A DNA stretch of 10,798 nucleotides from Thiomargarita sp. Its GTDB lineage: Bacteria > Pseudomonadota > Gammaproteobacteria > Beggiatoales > Beggiatoaceae. A model generated the notes under the pieces. The model did no database searches. It worked only from the letters and a program-made list of their open reading frames with translations, and was not told the DNA's origin. Of the stretch, positions 1 to 8,222 are shown piece after piece. Position 1 is the stretch's first letter; every line of letters starts with the position of its first letter. The stretch spans positions 1 to 10,798 of the forward strand of contig JAUXCJ010000008.1 in the NCBI GenBank assembly GCA_030618965.1, given 5' to 3'. The translations under genes and the position numbers were made by a program.

Positions 1-704
1 CGCTGCCAGTAGCTTGCGGCATCAAATCACGTCGCCCCGAACTAGACATCTGGGTAGCAACAGGTGATGGCGACTGCTTCTCCATCGGAGCCGCCCATTG
101 GATACACGCCGTGCGCTATAACATGAATATGACCGTATTAGTTTTTGATAACAACGTTTACGCGCTAACAAAAAACCAAACCTCACCAACAAGCGAGATT
201 GGATTTAAAACCAATACCCATCCTGGAGGCACAATTCTAGCCGCGCATAATCCACTGACAACAACACTGGGCATCAGTAACGTCTCATTTCTGGCACAAA
301 CAGTCGATTGGAACCCTGCCCATCTTTATGCAACAATCAAAGCCGGCCATGATCACAAAGGCTTTAGTTTTATACGCATTCTCCAACGCTGCCCCGTATA
401 TTCCAAAGACATATTCACAGAACTACAAGAAGATCCTTCCAAGATAATGCTATTGACTCACGAAAAAGGCATAACTGTAGAAAAAAACATAGCTCGCCTA
501 TTTCCAACTCAACAAGAGCATGACCCCTCTAACATGTCCAAAGCCTACGACATAAGCTCTCAACACAGTCCCGTGCCAATTGGCTTGCTTTATCACAATC
601 CGGAAGTGCCATGTTACGAAGAGTTTTCCAGTCAAGGCACAGATATGGGCATGGAAGAAAAATTGGGCGCACTCAATACCGCACTTGATCAGTTCGCTAT
701 TTAA
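1..704 (+). CDS. 2-oxoacid:ferredoxin oxidoreductase, beta (thiamine diphosphate) subunit, 3' part
   Basis: The visible 233 residues (reading frame from base 3) are the C-terminal two thirds of a KorB/PorB-type subunit. This subunit binds thiamine diphosphate, decarboxylates a 2-oxoacid (2-oxoglutarate or pyruvate) and passes electrons through Fe-S clusters to ferredoxin in the cytoplasm. The diagnostic stretch is the cofactor motif GDGDCFSIG at visible residues 21-29, followed about 20 residues on by the metal-binding NN within VLVFDNNVYALTKNQTSPTS, which is very typical of the family. The N-terminal ~100 residues, where the family keeps its cysteine motif, lie outside the window. Which 2-oxoacid is used cannot be told from this part. 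The gene ends in TAA at 702-704, and a gene for a ferredoxin-domain protein follows 106 bases later, probably in the same operon. Confidence 0.92.
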   Translation, partial: LPVACGIKSRRPELDIWVATGDGDCFSIGAAHWIHAVRYNMNMTVLVFDNNVYALTKNQTSPTSEIGFKTNTHPGGTILAAHNPLTTTLGISNVSFLAQTVDWNPAHLYATIKAGHDHKGFSFIRILQRCPVYSKDIFTELQEDPSKIMLLTHEKGITVEKNIARLFPTQQEHDPSNMSKAYDISSQHSPVPIGLLYHNPEVPCYEEFSSQGTDMGMEEKLGALNTALDQFAI

Positions 705-708
705 CAAA

Positions 709-782
709 TCCTCCCCCCTCAATCCCCCCCACTGGGGTGGAGGTTTCCAGAGTGGAACAGGTTCCCAGCGGTGGTGGGAGGG
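709..782. repeat. GC-rich nested palindrome between the oxidoreductase genes
   Basis: The gap is strikingly C- then G-rich against AT-rich neighbours. CCTCCC at 710-715 can pair with GGGAGG at 776-781. Inside lie a C7 run facing GGGG (724-738) and a small TTCCA/TGGAA hairpin (745-757). It resembles the dispersed REP-type palindromes common in repeat-rich genomes. It may also act as an intra-operon stability or attenuation element. Function is inferred only. Confidence 0.45.
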
Positions 783-794
783 AAACAACTCAAC

Positions 795-800
795 AAGGAA
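795..800 (+). promoter_or_regulatory. Ribosome binding site deciding a GTG start
   Basis: AAGGAA lies 10 bases before the GTG at 811. The same frame is open back to 580 but has no ATG between the end of the upstream gene and 811. The next in-frame ATG is far inside the conserved protein (1141). The GTG is therefore the best start. Confidence 0.5.
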
Positions 801-810
801 CACACAAAAA

Positions 811-3309
811 GTGGAACAAAGAAACGCCTCAGATTATTCCAATTACGAATTCAACTTAGGATTCTCAACACCAAAGCCAACAGACTCAATAGCACCTGAT
901 AATAAGCTAGATATCCCAAGCATTCCACTATCAGGACAAGAAACATTAAATAATGACGAAATTTTACACACCTTGCGCCATTTTCATTTAGGCGATCCCA
1001 GTAGCATCGAAAAGACCGAAACGGTTAGTGATGACTACGCGCCGGCACTACTTCACAGCTATCGAGATGCCTCAAAAGTACGCTACAATTACCCACTCTT
1101 TCTCGACATCAACGGAGAAGCCAAGCCCATCTCCACCTTTATGCACGAGTCAGTGGACGATAACGCCCGTATTTTAAAAGATAATTTATCGCGTATCGAA
1201 AGATATTTGCGTGATACACTCAAAGAAACAGAAGGCCCTATTTTAGCTAGCTCATTATTAATTGAAGCAGGAAAAGCAGTACAACTGGAAATTAACTTAG
1301 ATGAGGAAAATAATAGCCGTTTTGAAGCAGATTTTAATCAATTGCTAGCTGATATAGAACCTAATGCTCAACTCTTGGGATATGGACAATATGCCGCTAT
1401 TCATTTATTAAATCATGCTATACGACACACCCTGATACCAAGACGTGCCAATTTTAATGAAACACTTAAAAAGCACATTCTAAGCCTGAAAACACTATTA
1501 GATATAAACTGGCGACAAACCGATGAATCCATAGAACCTAAAATGGCACTCGATAGTGTCGGCTACGCAAGTTCGCGCTTTGATCCTTTAGCTTTATCCG
1601 ATGTCATGGATCATTCACGGGGCTCAGTCAGCATGACTAAGGAACGCCATCAGCGAATTGAAACAGCCTTACAAATTTTAGAAGAATATTTACAACATGA
1701 TGACCCTATTCTAATTAAATGTGTCAATCTTGGCGGACTAACTGGAGATTGGCTAAAAAATACCCCAGACTTTGAAGAAATCAGTGACCCTGAGCCTTGT
1801 GCCAGAGCAACCGCCTTATTTGACCAACAAACGGCTATATTTGCGAAAGTTTTCAGTGCAGCACGAATCGCACAATTAGAAATTAACAATATTTATGACC
1901 CAGCGATTCATGATCCTTGGTTTGCTCATTTCTCTTGGGAAGCCTTTTCCAAAGAAGAAATGCTACTTTTACCAGTAGTCATTGCACTAGAATCAGCCGA
2001 AAGAGTGGCCGGTTCTGCTATGAATGCCCTTTCCCGTTTACTGAGTTCAGGACGGCCAGTACATGTGCTAGTTAGACTTAGAGCACATGCCAATCCTTAC
2101 AGTTCTTCCGATGAAGACCCATTTCTCAATTATCGCTTAGAATTAAGCTATTTCGGTATCAGTCACCGACAAGCTGTGATTTCACAATCCTCATCCGCCA
2201 GACATCAACATTTATTGAAACAATTTTATTCCGCACTGGAAGCCACTCGCACCAGTTTACATATCATCAACACCGGTGTTCAGCACTCAGCACATGGTAT
2301 CAATGCTTGGCTTGTCTCCGGCGCCGCTCTTGAAAGTCGGGCACATCCTTTTTTTCATATCAACCCTGAAGCAGGCGATTCTTTCGCAGATCGCATGGAC
2401 TTTATAGGCAATCCCCAACCGGAACTTGATTGGTCATTACATCCATTTAAATATAAAAATCAAACTGGTGAAATAATCAGCACCGAATTAGCCTTTACAT
2501 TTGCCGACTATGCCCTGCTTGTACCACGCATACACCAGCATTTTCGCCTCGTGCCGGTTGACTATGACAGCGACTATTTAACCCCAGTAGATGTTTATTT
2601 ATCTGATTGTAATAATAAAGAAGACTGTAAACGAGTACCCTTTATTTGGGCAACCAATGAAAAAAGCGAACTACGCAAATTAGTTGTTTCACGCGCCCTC
2701 ATTCTTGCCTGCAAAGATCGTCTTAATTATTGGCATAGCTTACAAGAAATGGCAGGGATTCAAAATAAATATGTCGATCAAGCCGTACAAAAGGAGCGTG
2801 AAACACTGCAAGCTGAAGCACAAACAGAACGTGAGCGTTTACAAACTGAACATAGCGAACAACTAGAACAAGTTCGTCAACAAACAGCAAGCGAAGTCAT
2901 GCAACGGCTGACCAATGTTTTACTCAATATAGATTTGACAACATCCACACCACTTGCCCAGATTAAAAAAACAACATCACCTGCCCCTGTTGTTTCCACC
3001 AAGCAAGTAGAAAAAACCAAGCAAGAGGAAATTGAAGAAATTGAAGAAGAAGGTTGTGAAGATGCTTGGATAAACAGCCCACTCTGTACTAGCTGCAATG
3101 ACTGTATAAAAATAAATGAGTTGCTATTTTTGTACAATGAAGACAAACAAGCATTCATCGGTGACATTAACAGCGGAACTTATGCACAAATGGTTGAAGC
3201 AGCAGAAATTTGCCCATCTCATTGTATTCACCCAGGCAAACCAGTTAATCTTAAAGAACCTGGGTTAGATGAACTCATAAAACGAGCAGAACCATTTAAT
3301 AACTACTAA
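811..3309 (+). CDS. Large coiled-coil protein with C-terminal [4Fe-4S] ferredoxin domain, partner of 2-oxoacid:ferredoxin oxidoreductase
   Basis: 832 residues from the GTG start. The first ~640 residues are a soluble region I cannot assign to a named fold; it includes the conserved-looking stretch AHPFFHINPEAGD. Residues ~654-702 form a charged coiled coil (KERETLQAEAQTERERLQ and onward), followed by a Lys/Glu-rich linker. The last ~75 residues are a ferredoxin domain: C759, C762 and C765 in CTSCNDC, then C801 and C805 in ICPSHC, enough for one [4Fe-4S] cluster. There is no signal peptide or membrane segment, so it should be cytoplasmic. The position directly after the beta subunit gene suggests that it accepts electrons from that oxidoreductase or scaffolds the complex. 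That role is inferred from context plus the ferredoxin domain; the large N-terminal region stays unexplained. Confidence 0.75.
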   Translation: MEQRNASDYSNYEFNLGFSTPKPTDSIAPDNKLDIPSIPLSGQETLNNDEILHTLRHFHLGDPSSIEKTETVSDDYAPALLHSYRDASKVRYNYPLFLDINGEAKPISTFMHESVDDNARILKDNLSRIERYLRDTLKETEGPILASSLLIEAGKAVQLEINLDEENNSRFEADFNQLLADIEPNAQLLGYGQYAAIHLLNHAIRHTLIPRRANFNETLKKHILSLKTLLDINWRQTDESIEPKMALDSVGYASSRFDPLALSDVMDHSRGSVSMTKERHQRIETALQILEEYLQHDDPILIKCVNLGGLTGDWLKNTPDFEEISDPEPCARATALFDQQTAIFAKVFSAARIAQLEINNIYDPAIHDPWFAHFSWEAFSKEEMLLLPVVIALESAERVAGSAMNALSRLLSSGRPVHVLVRLRAHANPYSSSDEDPFLNYRLELSYFGISHRQAVISQSSSARHQHLLKQFYSALEATRTSLHIINTGVQHSAHGINAWLVSGAALESRAHPFFHINPEAGDSFADRMDFIGNPQPELDWSLHPFKYKNQTGEIISTELAFTFADYALLVPRIHQHFRLVPVDYDSDYLTPVDVYLSDCNNKEDCKRVPFIWATNEKSELRKLVVSRALILACKDRLNYWHSLQEMAGIQNKYVDQAVQKERETLQAEAQTERERLQTEHSEQLEQVRQQTASEVMQRLTNVLLNIDLTTSTPLAQIKKTTSPAPVVSTKQVEKTKQEEIEEIEEEGCEDAWINSPLCTSCNDCIKINELLFLYNEDKQAFIGDINSGTYAQMVEAAEICPSHCIHPGKPVNLKEPGLDELIKRAEPFNNY

Positions 3310-3384
3310 ATTAGAGTGCAACTCCAACTACACCAAATTTATGGTCAAGTTCTTCCTTAAAGTAAACTCTTGAGAGGATTAACT

Positions 3385-4080
3385 ATGAAAAAAAAAACTA
3401 TTACTTGCCATCAATTAAGTAAAACCTATAAGCAAGGTAGTGTCACTATTCCCGCTTTGATTGATGTCGATTTGGAAATTCCACAAGGTGATTTTGTTTG
3501 TTTATCAGGGCCTTCAGGTTCTGGTAAAACTACTTTACTGAATATTATCAGTGGTTTGGATACGCCAACTCGTGGTCAAATTGAGATTGATGGTGAACGG
3601 GTTGATAAAATGAGTAAGTCAGCCCTCGCTGAAATGCGTTTGCATAAAATTGGTTTTGTTTTCCAATCTTATAATTTAATTCCGGTGCTAAGCGCACAAG
3701 AAAATGTTGAATTTGTAATGCAATTACAAGGTGTGAGTGCCAAAGAGCGTGCTAAAAAAGCCCTTGCGGTACTTAAAGAGGTTGGATTGGAAGGGTTAGA
3801 AAAGCGTCGTCCAGGGGATTTGTCGGGCGGACAGCAGCAGCGAGTTGCCATTGCACGCGCAATTGTTTCAGCCCCCAGTTTGATTCTTGCTGATGAGCCT
3901 ACGGCTAATTTAGATTCTCACACGGCGGAATCTTTAATGCAGCTATTACGGACGATGAATGAGGAACATAAGGTCACTTTTTTATTTTCTACTCATGATC
4001 AATTAGTTATGAACTATTCAAAACGTTTGATAAAACTGCATGATGGTCGTATTCAAAGTGATGAACTTCAAGCGCATTGA
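3385..4080 (+). CDS. ABC transporter ATP-binding protein, MacB/LolD type
   Basis: 231 residues with every motif of an active ABC ATPase: Walker [10 protein letters not shown] (42-50), Q-loop Gln94 in [10 protein letters not shown], signature LSGGQQQR (146-153), Walker B with Asp170-Glu171 in [12 protein letters not shown], and switch His204 in FSTHD. The spacing and the [12 protein letters not shown] stretch are typical of the LolD/MacB/FtsE branch, which powers FtsX-like permeases acting on lipoproteins, peptides or envelope cargo. The ATG at 3385 is preferred over an in-frame TTG at 3370, because GAGAGGA (3372-3378) sits 6 bases before it. The gene overlaps the next one by 20 bases, so the two are probably translated together. 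No permease gene is adjacent, which is unusual for this family; the partner must be encoded elsewhere or has been lost. Confidence 0.93.
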   Translation: MKKKTITCHQLSKTYKQGSVTIPALIDVDLEIPQGDFVCLSGPSGSGKTTLLNIISGLDTPTRGQIEIDGERVDKMSKSALAEMRLHKIGFVFQSYNLIPVLSAQENVEFVMQLQGVSAKERAKKALAVLKEVGLEGLEKRRPGDLSGGQQQRVAIARAIVSAPSLILADEPTANLDSHTAESLMQLLRTMNEEHKVTFLFSTHDQLVMNYSKRLIKLHDGRIQSDELQAH

Positions 4081-5281
4081 TTTTATATTTGGCTATTTTT
4101 TATTATTTGTCAGTAGTTTAGCCATTGCGGAAGAAGTCGGCGGTCATATTAAATATCAGTTCGCCGCAACTCATTATCAAAATGATCATCTTTATGCCCA
4201 GCATGGTTCTCAATCGCAATATGATCATTTCCTAGATTTTCGTTTGACTGCGGAAGATCGCTGGGGGGTATGGGATGCTCAAGTTCATTATGAAGTTTTA
4301 AGTCTTTATGGTGATACGCCGAAAACCAAACAAGCTCTCAATAATGCTGGTTTAGCCGTAGTTCCAACACTGACTAAAGATAAGCGTCGCTTATTTAGGC
4401 TAACGGATGAATGGGGAAATAGTGAAAAATTGGAGGCTGTACAGCGTTTAGATCGTCTATTTGTGGGTTACAATGGCGAAGCCTTAATTCTTCGCTTTGG
4501 GCGACAAGCTGTCAGTTGGGGACATGGTTTTATTTTTCAACCGCTTGATATTTTTAGTCCTTTTTCGCCTACAGAAATTGATAAGGATTATAAAACCGGT
4601 GATGATATGCTGTATGGGCAATGGCTGTTTGAAAATGATGATGATATACAAATGATTTTATTGCCACGCCGCAATATTGAGACTAATCAAGTTGATAGCG
4701 AAGAAAGTAGCCTTGCCTTTAAATATCATGGCAGATATTGGGAACAGTGGGATATTGATTTGCTGGCTGCGCGTAATTTTGATGAAAATGTGTTCGGATT
4801 CGGGCTGACTAAGGATATTTTTGAAGCACTTTGGCGTTTCGATATTAGTGCGACACGCTTAAAAGAGGGGCGCACAGCGATTTCTGTTGTGACTAATATG
4901 GATTATTCCTGGAATTGGTTTAAGAAAAATTTTTATGGTTATCTTGAATATTTCCGTAATGGAGTTGGAGAAAAACAGCTAAATCTAAATGTAGCTTTAC
5001 AAAGCCGTTTAGAGCGTGGTGAAATTTTTACACGAAACCGCAATTATCTCGGTAGTGGCTTACAAATAGAATTGACACCCTTATTTAATTTCCACACCAA
5101 CTGGATTGGCAATTTGCACGATAGCAGTGGACTTTTTCAAATTCGTGGCATTTATGATTGGCTGGAAAATGTGCAATTGATTGGCTGGCTTGATTTGCCT
5201 TATGGTGATAGTGAGAGTGAACTTGGTGAAAATAGTGGCAGTGGCAATAAGGCTTATTTTAGGTTGATTTATTATTTTTAG
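4061..5281 (+). CDS. Outer-membrane beta-barrel protein linked to an ABC ATPase
   Basis: 406 residues from ATG 4061. An in-frame GTG at 4058 and ATG at 4040 also exist; 4061 gives the neatest signal peptide. Residues 1-23 form that peptide (basic MNFKR, a hydrophobic core, cleavage after LAIA before EEVGG). The mature part is rich in alternating aromatic/polar strands and ends RLIYYF, with the C-terminal aromatic residue expected of a BamA-assembled barrel. The internal stretch RFGRQAVSWGHGFIFQPLDI, followed by DYKTGDDMLYGQW, resembles porin-like proteins. It starts inside the ABC ATPase gene, so a joint role in moving something across the envelope is likely, but the substrate is unknown. Its stop codon merges with the first base of an inverted repeat. 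Confidence 0.8.
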   Translation: MNFKRIDFIFGYFLLFVSSLAIAEEVGGHIKYQFAATHYQNDHLYAQHGSQSQYDHFLDFRLTAEDRWGVWDAQVHYEVLSLYGDTPKTKQALNNAGLAVVPTLTKDKRRLFRLTDEWGNSEKLEAVQRLDRLFVGYNGEALILRFGRQAVSWGHGFIFQPLDIFSPFSPTEIDKDYKTGDDMLYGQWLFENDDDIQMILLPRRNIETNQVDSEESSLAFKYHGRYWEQWDIDLLAARNFDENVFGFGLTKDIFEALWRFDISATRLKEGRTAISVVTNMDYSWNWFKKNFYGYLEYFRNGVGEKQLNLNVALQSRLERGEIFTRNRNYLGSGLQIELTPLFNFHTNWIGNLHDSSGLFQIRGIYDWLENVQLIGWLDLPYGDSESELGENSGSGNKAYFRLIYYF

Positions 5282-5366
5282 TCTGAACCTTGATTTTAAA
5301 GGATTTAAATGATTGGCATGATTTTTTGGTTTTTAATCCTTTTAATCTTTTAATCATGGTTCAGAC
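5281..5366. repeat. 86-bp inverted repeat after the barrel gene
   Basis: GTCTGAACC at 5281-5289 is the exact complement of GGTTCAGAC at 5358-5366. Pairing continues through TGATT/AATCA after one mismatch. The inside is made of loose GGATTTAAA/TTAATCCTTTTAATC units that can pair in several registers. It abuts the stop codon and may end transcription of the ABC/barrel operon, but its form is that of a dispersed intergenic repeat. Confidence 0.7.
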
Positions 5367-5385
5367 AATTTTTTGATTTAATCAG

Positions 5386-5412
5386 GTGGGCAACGATAAA
5401 GCCGTTACCCAC
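5386..5412. repeat. Hairpin with GTGGGCAACG / CGTTACCCAC arms
   Basis: 10-bp stem with one mismatch (5386-5395 with 5403-5412) and a 7-base loop. It lies between convergent genes. It may be a two-way transcription stop or a REP-type repeat; there is no clear T-run on either side. Confidence 0.6.
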
Positions 5413-5428
5413 CCTACTTGGCTACTCA

Positions 5429-5471
5429 CCCTCGCCTATCGGCTTGCCGTGGTTCGCGGCGTGGGCGAGGG
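5429..5471. repeat. REP-like palindrome under the 3' end of the WD40 gene
   Basis: CCCTCGCC (5429-5436) is the exact complement of GGCGAGGG (5464-5471), around a GC-rich core. The WD40 reading frame runs through it before stopping, giving the tail ANHGKPIGEGE, which looks like translated repeat, not propeller. Confidence 0.55.
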
Positions 5472-6060
5472 CTTGTTCATGACTCCGATATATGATGGTA
5501 TTATCAACAATATCAGGACGATAAAAGTGATGACGAACTTGTTCGGTATTGATATAATCGGCGGCTTTATCTACGCCTCGGTTAATCTGCCAGCCGACCA
5601 TTTTATCGCCGTTGGGCGAAGCAGTGTAATAGCCGCTGGGAGTCCATGCCACCCATTCGCCATTGCTGGTGTGAAAGATAGTGAGTAGATTTTCGCGGGT
5701 CTCCAAATTCCAAAGACGCACGGTTTGATCAGTACTGGCGGAAGCTAATAAGCGGCCATCGGGGGATACAGCTATCGCCGTTATATCCATAGTGTGACCG
5801 ATGTAGTCGCCGAGTTTATTGCCAGCGCGGTCGTAGGCGGTGAGGACTCCGTTGCTTCCGCCACTAATAATTGTTTGTCCGTTAGGAGTGAAGGTAAAGG
5901 AACTGTGGACATAACCATCTCGTTGAATGCTGGCTTCAATGTTGTTTTGGTTGCGAATTTCTAGTTTGGCCCCTTTGGGGAGGCGATTGAAGCCTCTGGG
6001 TAAAGGTAAGCGTAAACTCCAGTCACCCCATTTTCCTTGGGTGCTAATGTAGTTGTTTTC

Positions 6061-6306
6061 TTGGTTAATACCTAAATTTGATGTAATCTTGTGTAAAAGA
6101 TCATTTTTTACTCTCTTGTTAATCACTGATAGATTGCGAAGCGATGTCTCTAACGAATAAATAAGCGATTGGTCGGGTAAAAATTCATCCTTCCCTTTGT
6201 CAATGATCTGGTTTCCATTCTCATCAAAAATACGAACGTGATAGTAATCGCCAATTTTTGCTACAATTACTAAAAGTTTTCCTTCCGTGGGAAGGGCATT
6301 AGCACT
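6061..6306 (-). other. Foreign domain inserted between WD40 blades
   Basis: About 82 codons read LLVIVAKIGDYYHVRIFDEN, then IIDKGKDEFLPDQSL and a helical tail ending LLHKITSNLGI. This breaks the propeller pattern between RLAWGRG and the blade FTFTPNGQTIISGG. From memory, the string HVRIFD...KGKDEFLP...KITSSLG recurs in many unrelated hypothetical proteins of filamentous sulfur bacteria and cyanobacteria. That suggests a coding sequence that spreads in frame. The flanking stretches WGDLEYRLTLP and WGDWSLRLPLP resemble each other. Boundaries are approximate. Confidence 0.6.
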
Positions 6307-7165
6307 GTCAATCGACATCAGATTTAAGTCATACTTCTTGTCTTGCTTGAGTGATTTCGGTACGCCAAGTGGACGATCAGGAGTGGGGAGGGTGAGGCGG
6401 TATTCTAGGTCCCCCCACCCCCCATATGTTCCTCTACCCCAAGCCAATCTCTTGCCATCTTGAGAAAATCCTACCGACCCAGTACTGGCTCCCACGCCGA
6501 CTAGACGCTGTTTGAGTTTGCCAGAGTGCAGGTTCCAGATATGAATTTCGTGATTATTACCGCCACCAGTCGCCGCCCAGCGTCCATCGGGGCTGATGGC
6601 GGTTGCGAGTACGACGCCCTTCTGGCCTCTGTAGGTGAGCAGTTCTTTGCCGCTGGGAACTGAGTAGACGTCTTCATAGTTATGTATGTAATTACTGTAA
6701 GAACTGGACAATAAAGAACGCCCATCCGGACTAAATGAAAGACTACCCACTTCCACTTCTACCCCATAACTGTCTCTAGTGGCTAAGATTTTGATAAGGT
6801 CTCCGCTCGCTGCGCCCATCCCACATACGGATAGAGCTTTTACTGCCAGAAGCGATGGTGCCGTCTTGAGGTGAGATGGCTACAGCATACACTTTATCGT
6901 TGTGGCCTTTGAGTGTAGCAAGCTGCTTGCCGTTGTCTACTTGCCAGAGGCGCAAGTCGCCAGCACTTTGGTACATGTACAGGGATGTCTGGTAGCTACT
7001 GCCAGTCACCACGCGCTTGGAATCGGGGGTGAAGGTGACGGCGTTAATGTCGTCAACATGTCCTTCGAGGGTGTAAAGCTTACGCAGGCGGGGCTGGCGT
7101 GAAAAACCAATTAGGCGTTTTAACTTATTAATATAGCTATAGGTATCCTCTTTTAGTTGTGGAAT

Positions 7166-7468
7166 TTAAGAAGCAAATAATGACAATTTAGGGAAGTCAA
7201 AAACTTGACCATTTAAAAAATCAAAAAAACTATTTTTAACTTGTGAGCCTCTTGCAAAATTATTTTTGTATCCTACAAAGAGTGTGTAAAACAGAGGCAA
7301 CAACTTGGTATTTTCTTCTGTAGCGTGAAGAAGAATTAGAATTTTTAGCGATTCAAGATAGTTTTTCTAAAAATCAGCTAAAATAGCTAGTTTTTGGACA
7401 CAACTATCCCTACCTATTGAAGCTATTTTAATTCAATATATTGTTTTTATTAGGTAATATTATTTAAG
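7166..7468. other. Gene-free stretch around the left end of the insertion sequence
   Basis: AT-rich DNA without a supported gene. It holds 79 bases outside the element (with a short GTCAA/TTGAC hairpin near 7196-7209), the left terminal repeat at 7245, and ~210 bases of element DNA downstream of the transposase stop. On the minus strand the outer part could encode ~25 residues up to the TAA at 7166-7168, but nothing recognisable. Confidence 0.5.
7245..7259. repeat. Terminal inverted repeat, transposase-distal end
   Basis: GAGCCTCTTGCAAAA, complement of the other end with two mismatches at bases 4-5. Confidence 0.8.
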
Positions 7469-7624
7469 TTACCAATCGCACGTGTGATCCACTGTCACTA
7501 CTAATATCCCAAACATGAGATGAGATAAAACCTTAGCATGACCTCGGACTCGGACGTGGCGTCCCCCAAACTCATCTTTTAATCTACCATTGACTCGTTC
7601 TGCCGCACTTCTTTCACGATAGCT

Positions 7625-7665
7625 TTCGAGGAAAAAGTTTTTTGAAAAAAAACTTTTTCCTCGAA
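7625..7665. repeat. Palindromic micro-element copy C, 41 nt, perfect
   Basis: Arm TTCGAGGAAAAAG, T6, loop GAA, A6, complementary arm; 19 bp perfectly paired, 20 with the flanking T/A. On the coding strand the transposase reads HFELPETV before it and SYRERSAAERVN after it, one frame over. That fits a net gain of 40 nt. The loop, read on the coding strand, is TTC. Confidence 0.85.
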
Positions 7666-7784
7666 ACCGTTTCAGGTAACTCAAAATGAATCAGTTCTAA
7701 TCGGGAGCGTTCCGCTTCCAACTCTTCTTTAAAAACTTTATCACGGCGGGGATTGATAGCTATAATGGGAACCTGACCTAAGTC

Positions 7785-7820
7785 TTCGAGGGTTTTTTTG
7801 CAAAAAACTTTATCCTCGAA
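7785..7820. repeat. Palindromic micro-element copy B, 36 nt, one arm shortened
   Basis: Intact arm CTTTATCCTCGAA at 7808-7820; A6 at 7802-7807; loop TGC; T6 at 7793-7798. The left arm TTCGAGG-G lacks the five bases ATAAA that would make it an exact 41-nt relative of copies A and C. It sits between transposase codons for AEEIKKKS and (E)DLGQVPII and changes the frame. Confidence 0.8.
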
Positions 7821-8222
7821 AGCTTTTTTTCTTAATTTCTTCGGCATCGTAAGCGGAATCCATCAAATCATAAAGATTTGTGATTCGTTTCTGTGTAATT
7901 TCGGCTAGAGGGATAGCCACTTGACTGTCATGTGTCGATGCCGAGCTTAACACACAGGAAATGGGGACTTGACCGTCTGCGGTGTCAATATGAAGTTTAT
8001 AACCTATCCAAGTCTCTTTATAGCCCTTGCTATTTTTCTTGGAACCAACATCACAGTCCTTTGGTAGGTCCTCAAGCATTTCTTCAAGACTCATTTTTTC
8101 TTGACGTTGTAGGCGAGTAGGTTCTTTAACAACTTGTTCTCCCTTCTTGGGACGACCACGTTTTCGTTTAGGTTTCACTTGGGTTTCCTTTTTAACTGGC
8201 TTTTCACGAGCTTCTATTTCCG

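Larger units (their letters stand above)
5422..7165 (-). pseudogene. WD40 beta-propeller protein, frameshifted and lacking its start
   Basis: Blade-like repeats run through the gene: GHVDDINAVTFTPDSKRVV, GHNDKVYAVAISPQDGTIAS, SFSPDGRSLLSS, ATAISPDGRWAATGG, FTFTPNGQTIISGGSNG, GHTMDITAIAVSPDGRLLAS ending TVRLWNLETR. The block NGEWVAWTPSGYYTASPNGD plus GWQINRGVDKAADY and HFYRPDIV is the usual C-terminal end of WD40 proteins often joined to caspase-like domains. The reading frame breaks at a GGG run (plus-strand CCC, 6815-6817): upstream reads SIRMWDG, downstream reads AASGDLIKIL one frame over, so one extra G explains it. The frame is open upstream to a TAA at 7166-7168 without a convincing start, so the N-terminus is missing. 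The last ~11 residues come from the palindromic repeat at 5429-5471. Propellers of this type bind protein partners; no enzymatic part remains. Confidence 0.85.

Noticed and set aside
580..810. A longer N-terminus for the ferredoxin-domain protein starting inside the beta subunit gene.
   Set aside because: It would overlap conserved oxidoreductase codons and run through the GC-rich palindrome; the encoded residues look like shadow sequence and a good GTG start exists at 811.
2684..3167. Open frames of 60-96 codons on both strands inside the ferredoxin-protein gene.
   Set aside because: They overlap strongly coding sequence and show no recognisable protein features.
6411..6423. C6-A-C6 tract (G-rich on the coding strand) as a quadruplex or phase-variable tract in the WD40 gene.
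   Set aside because: It encodes YGGWGD in frame with both flanks, and only two long G runs are present; no frameshift occurs here.
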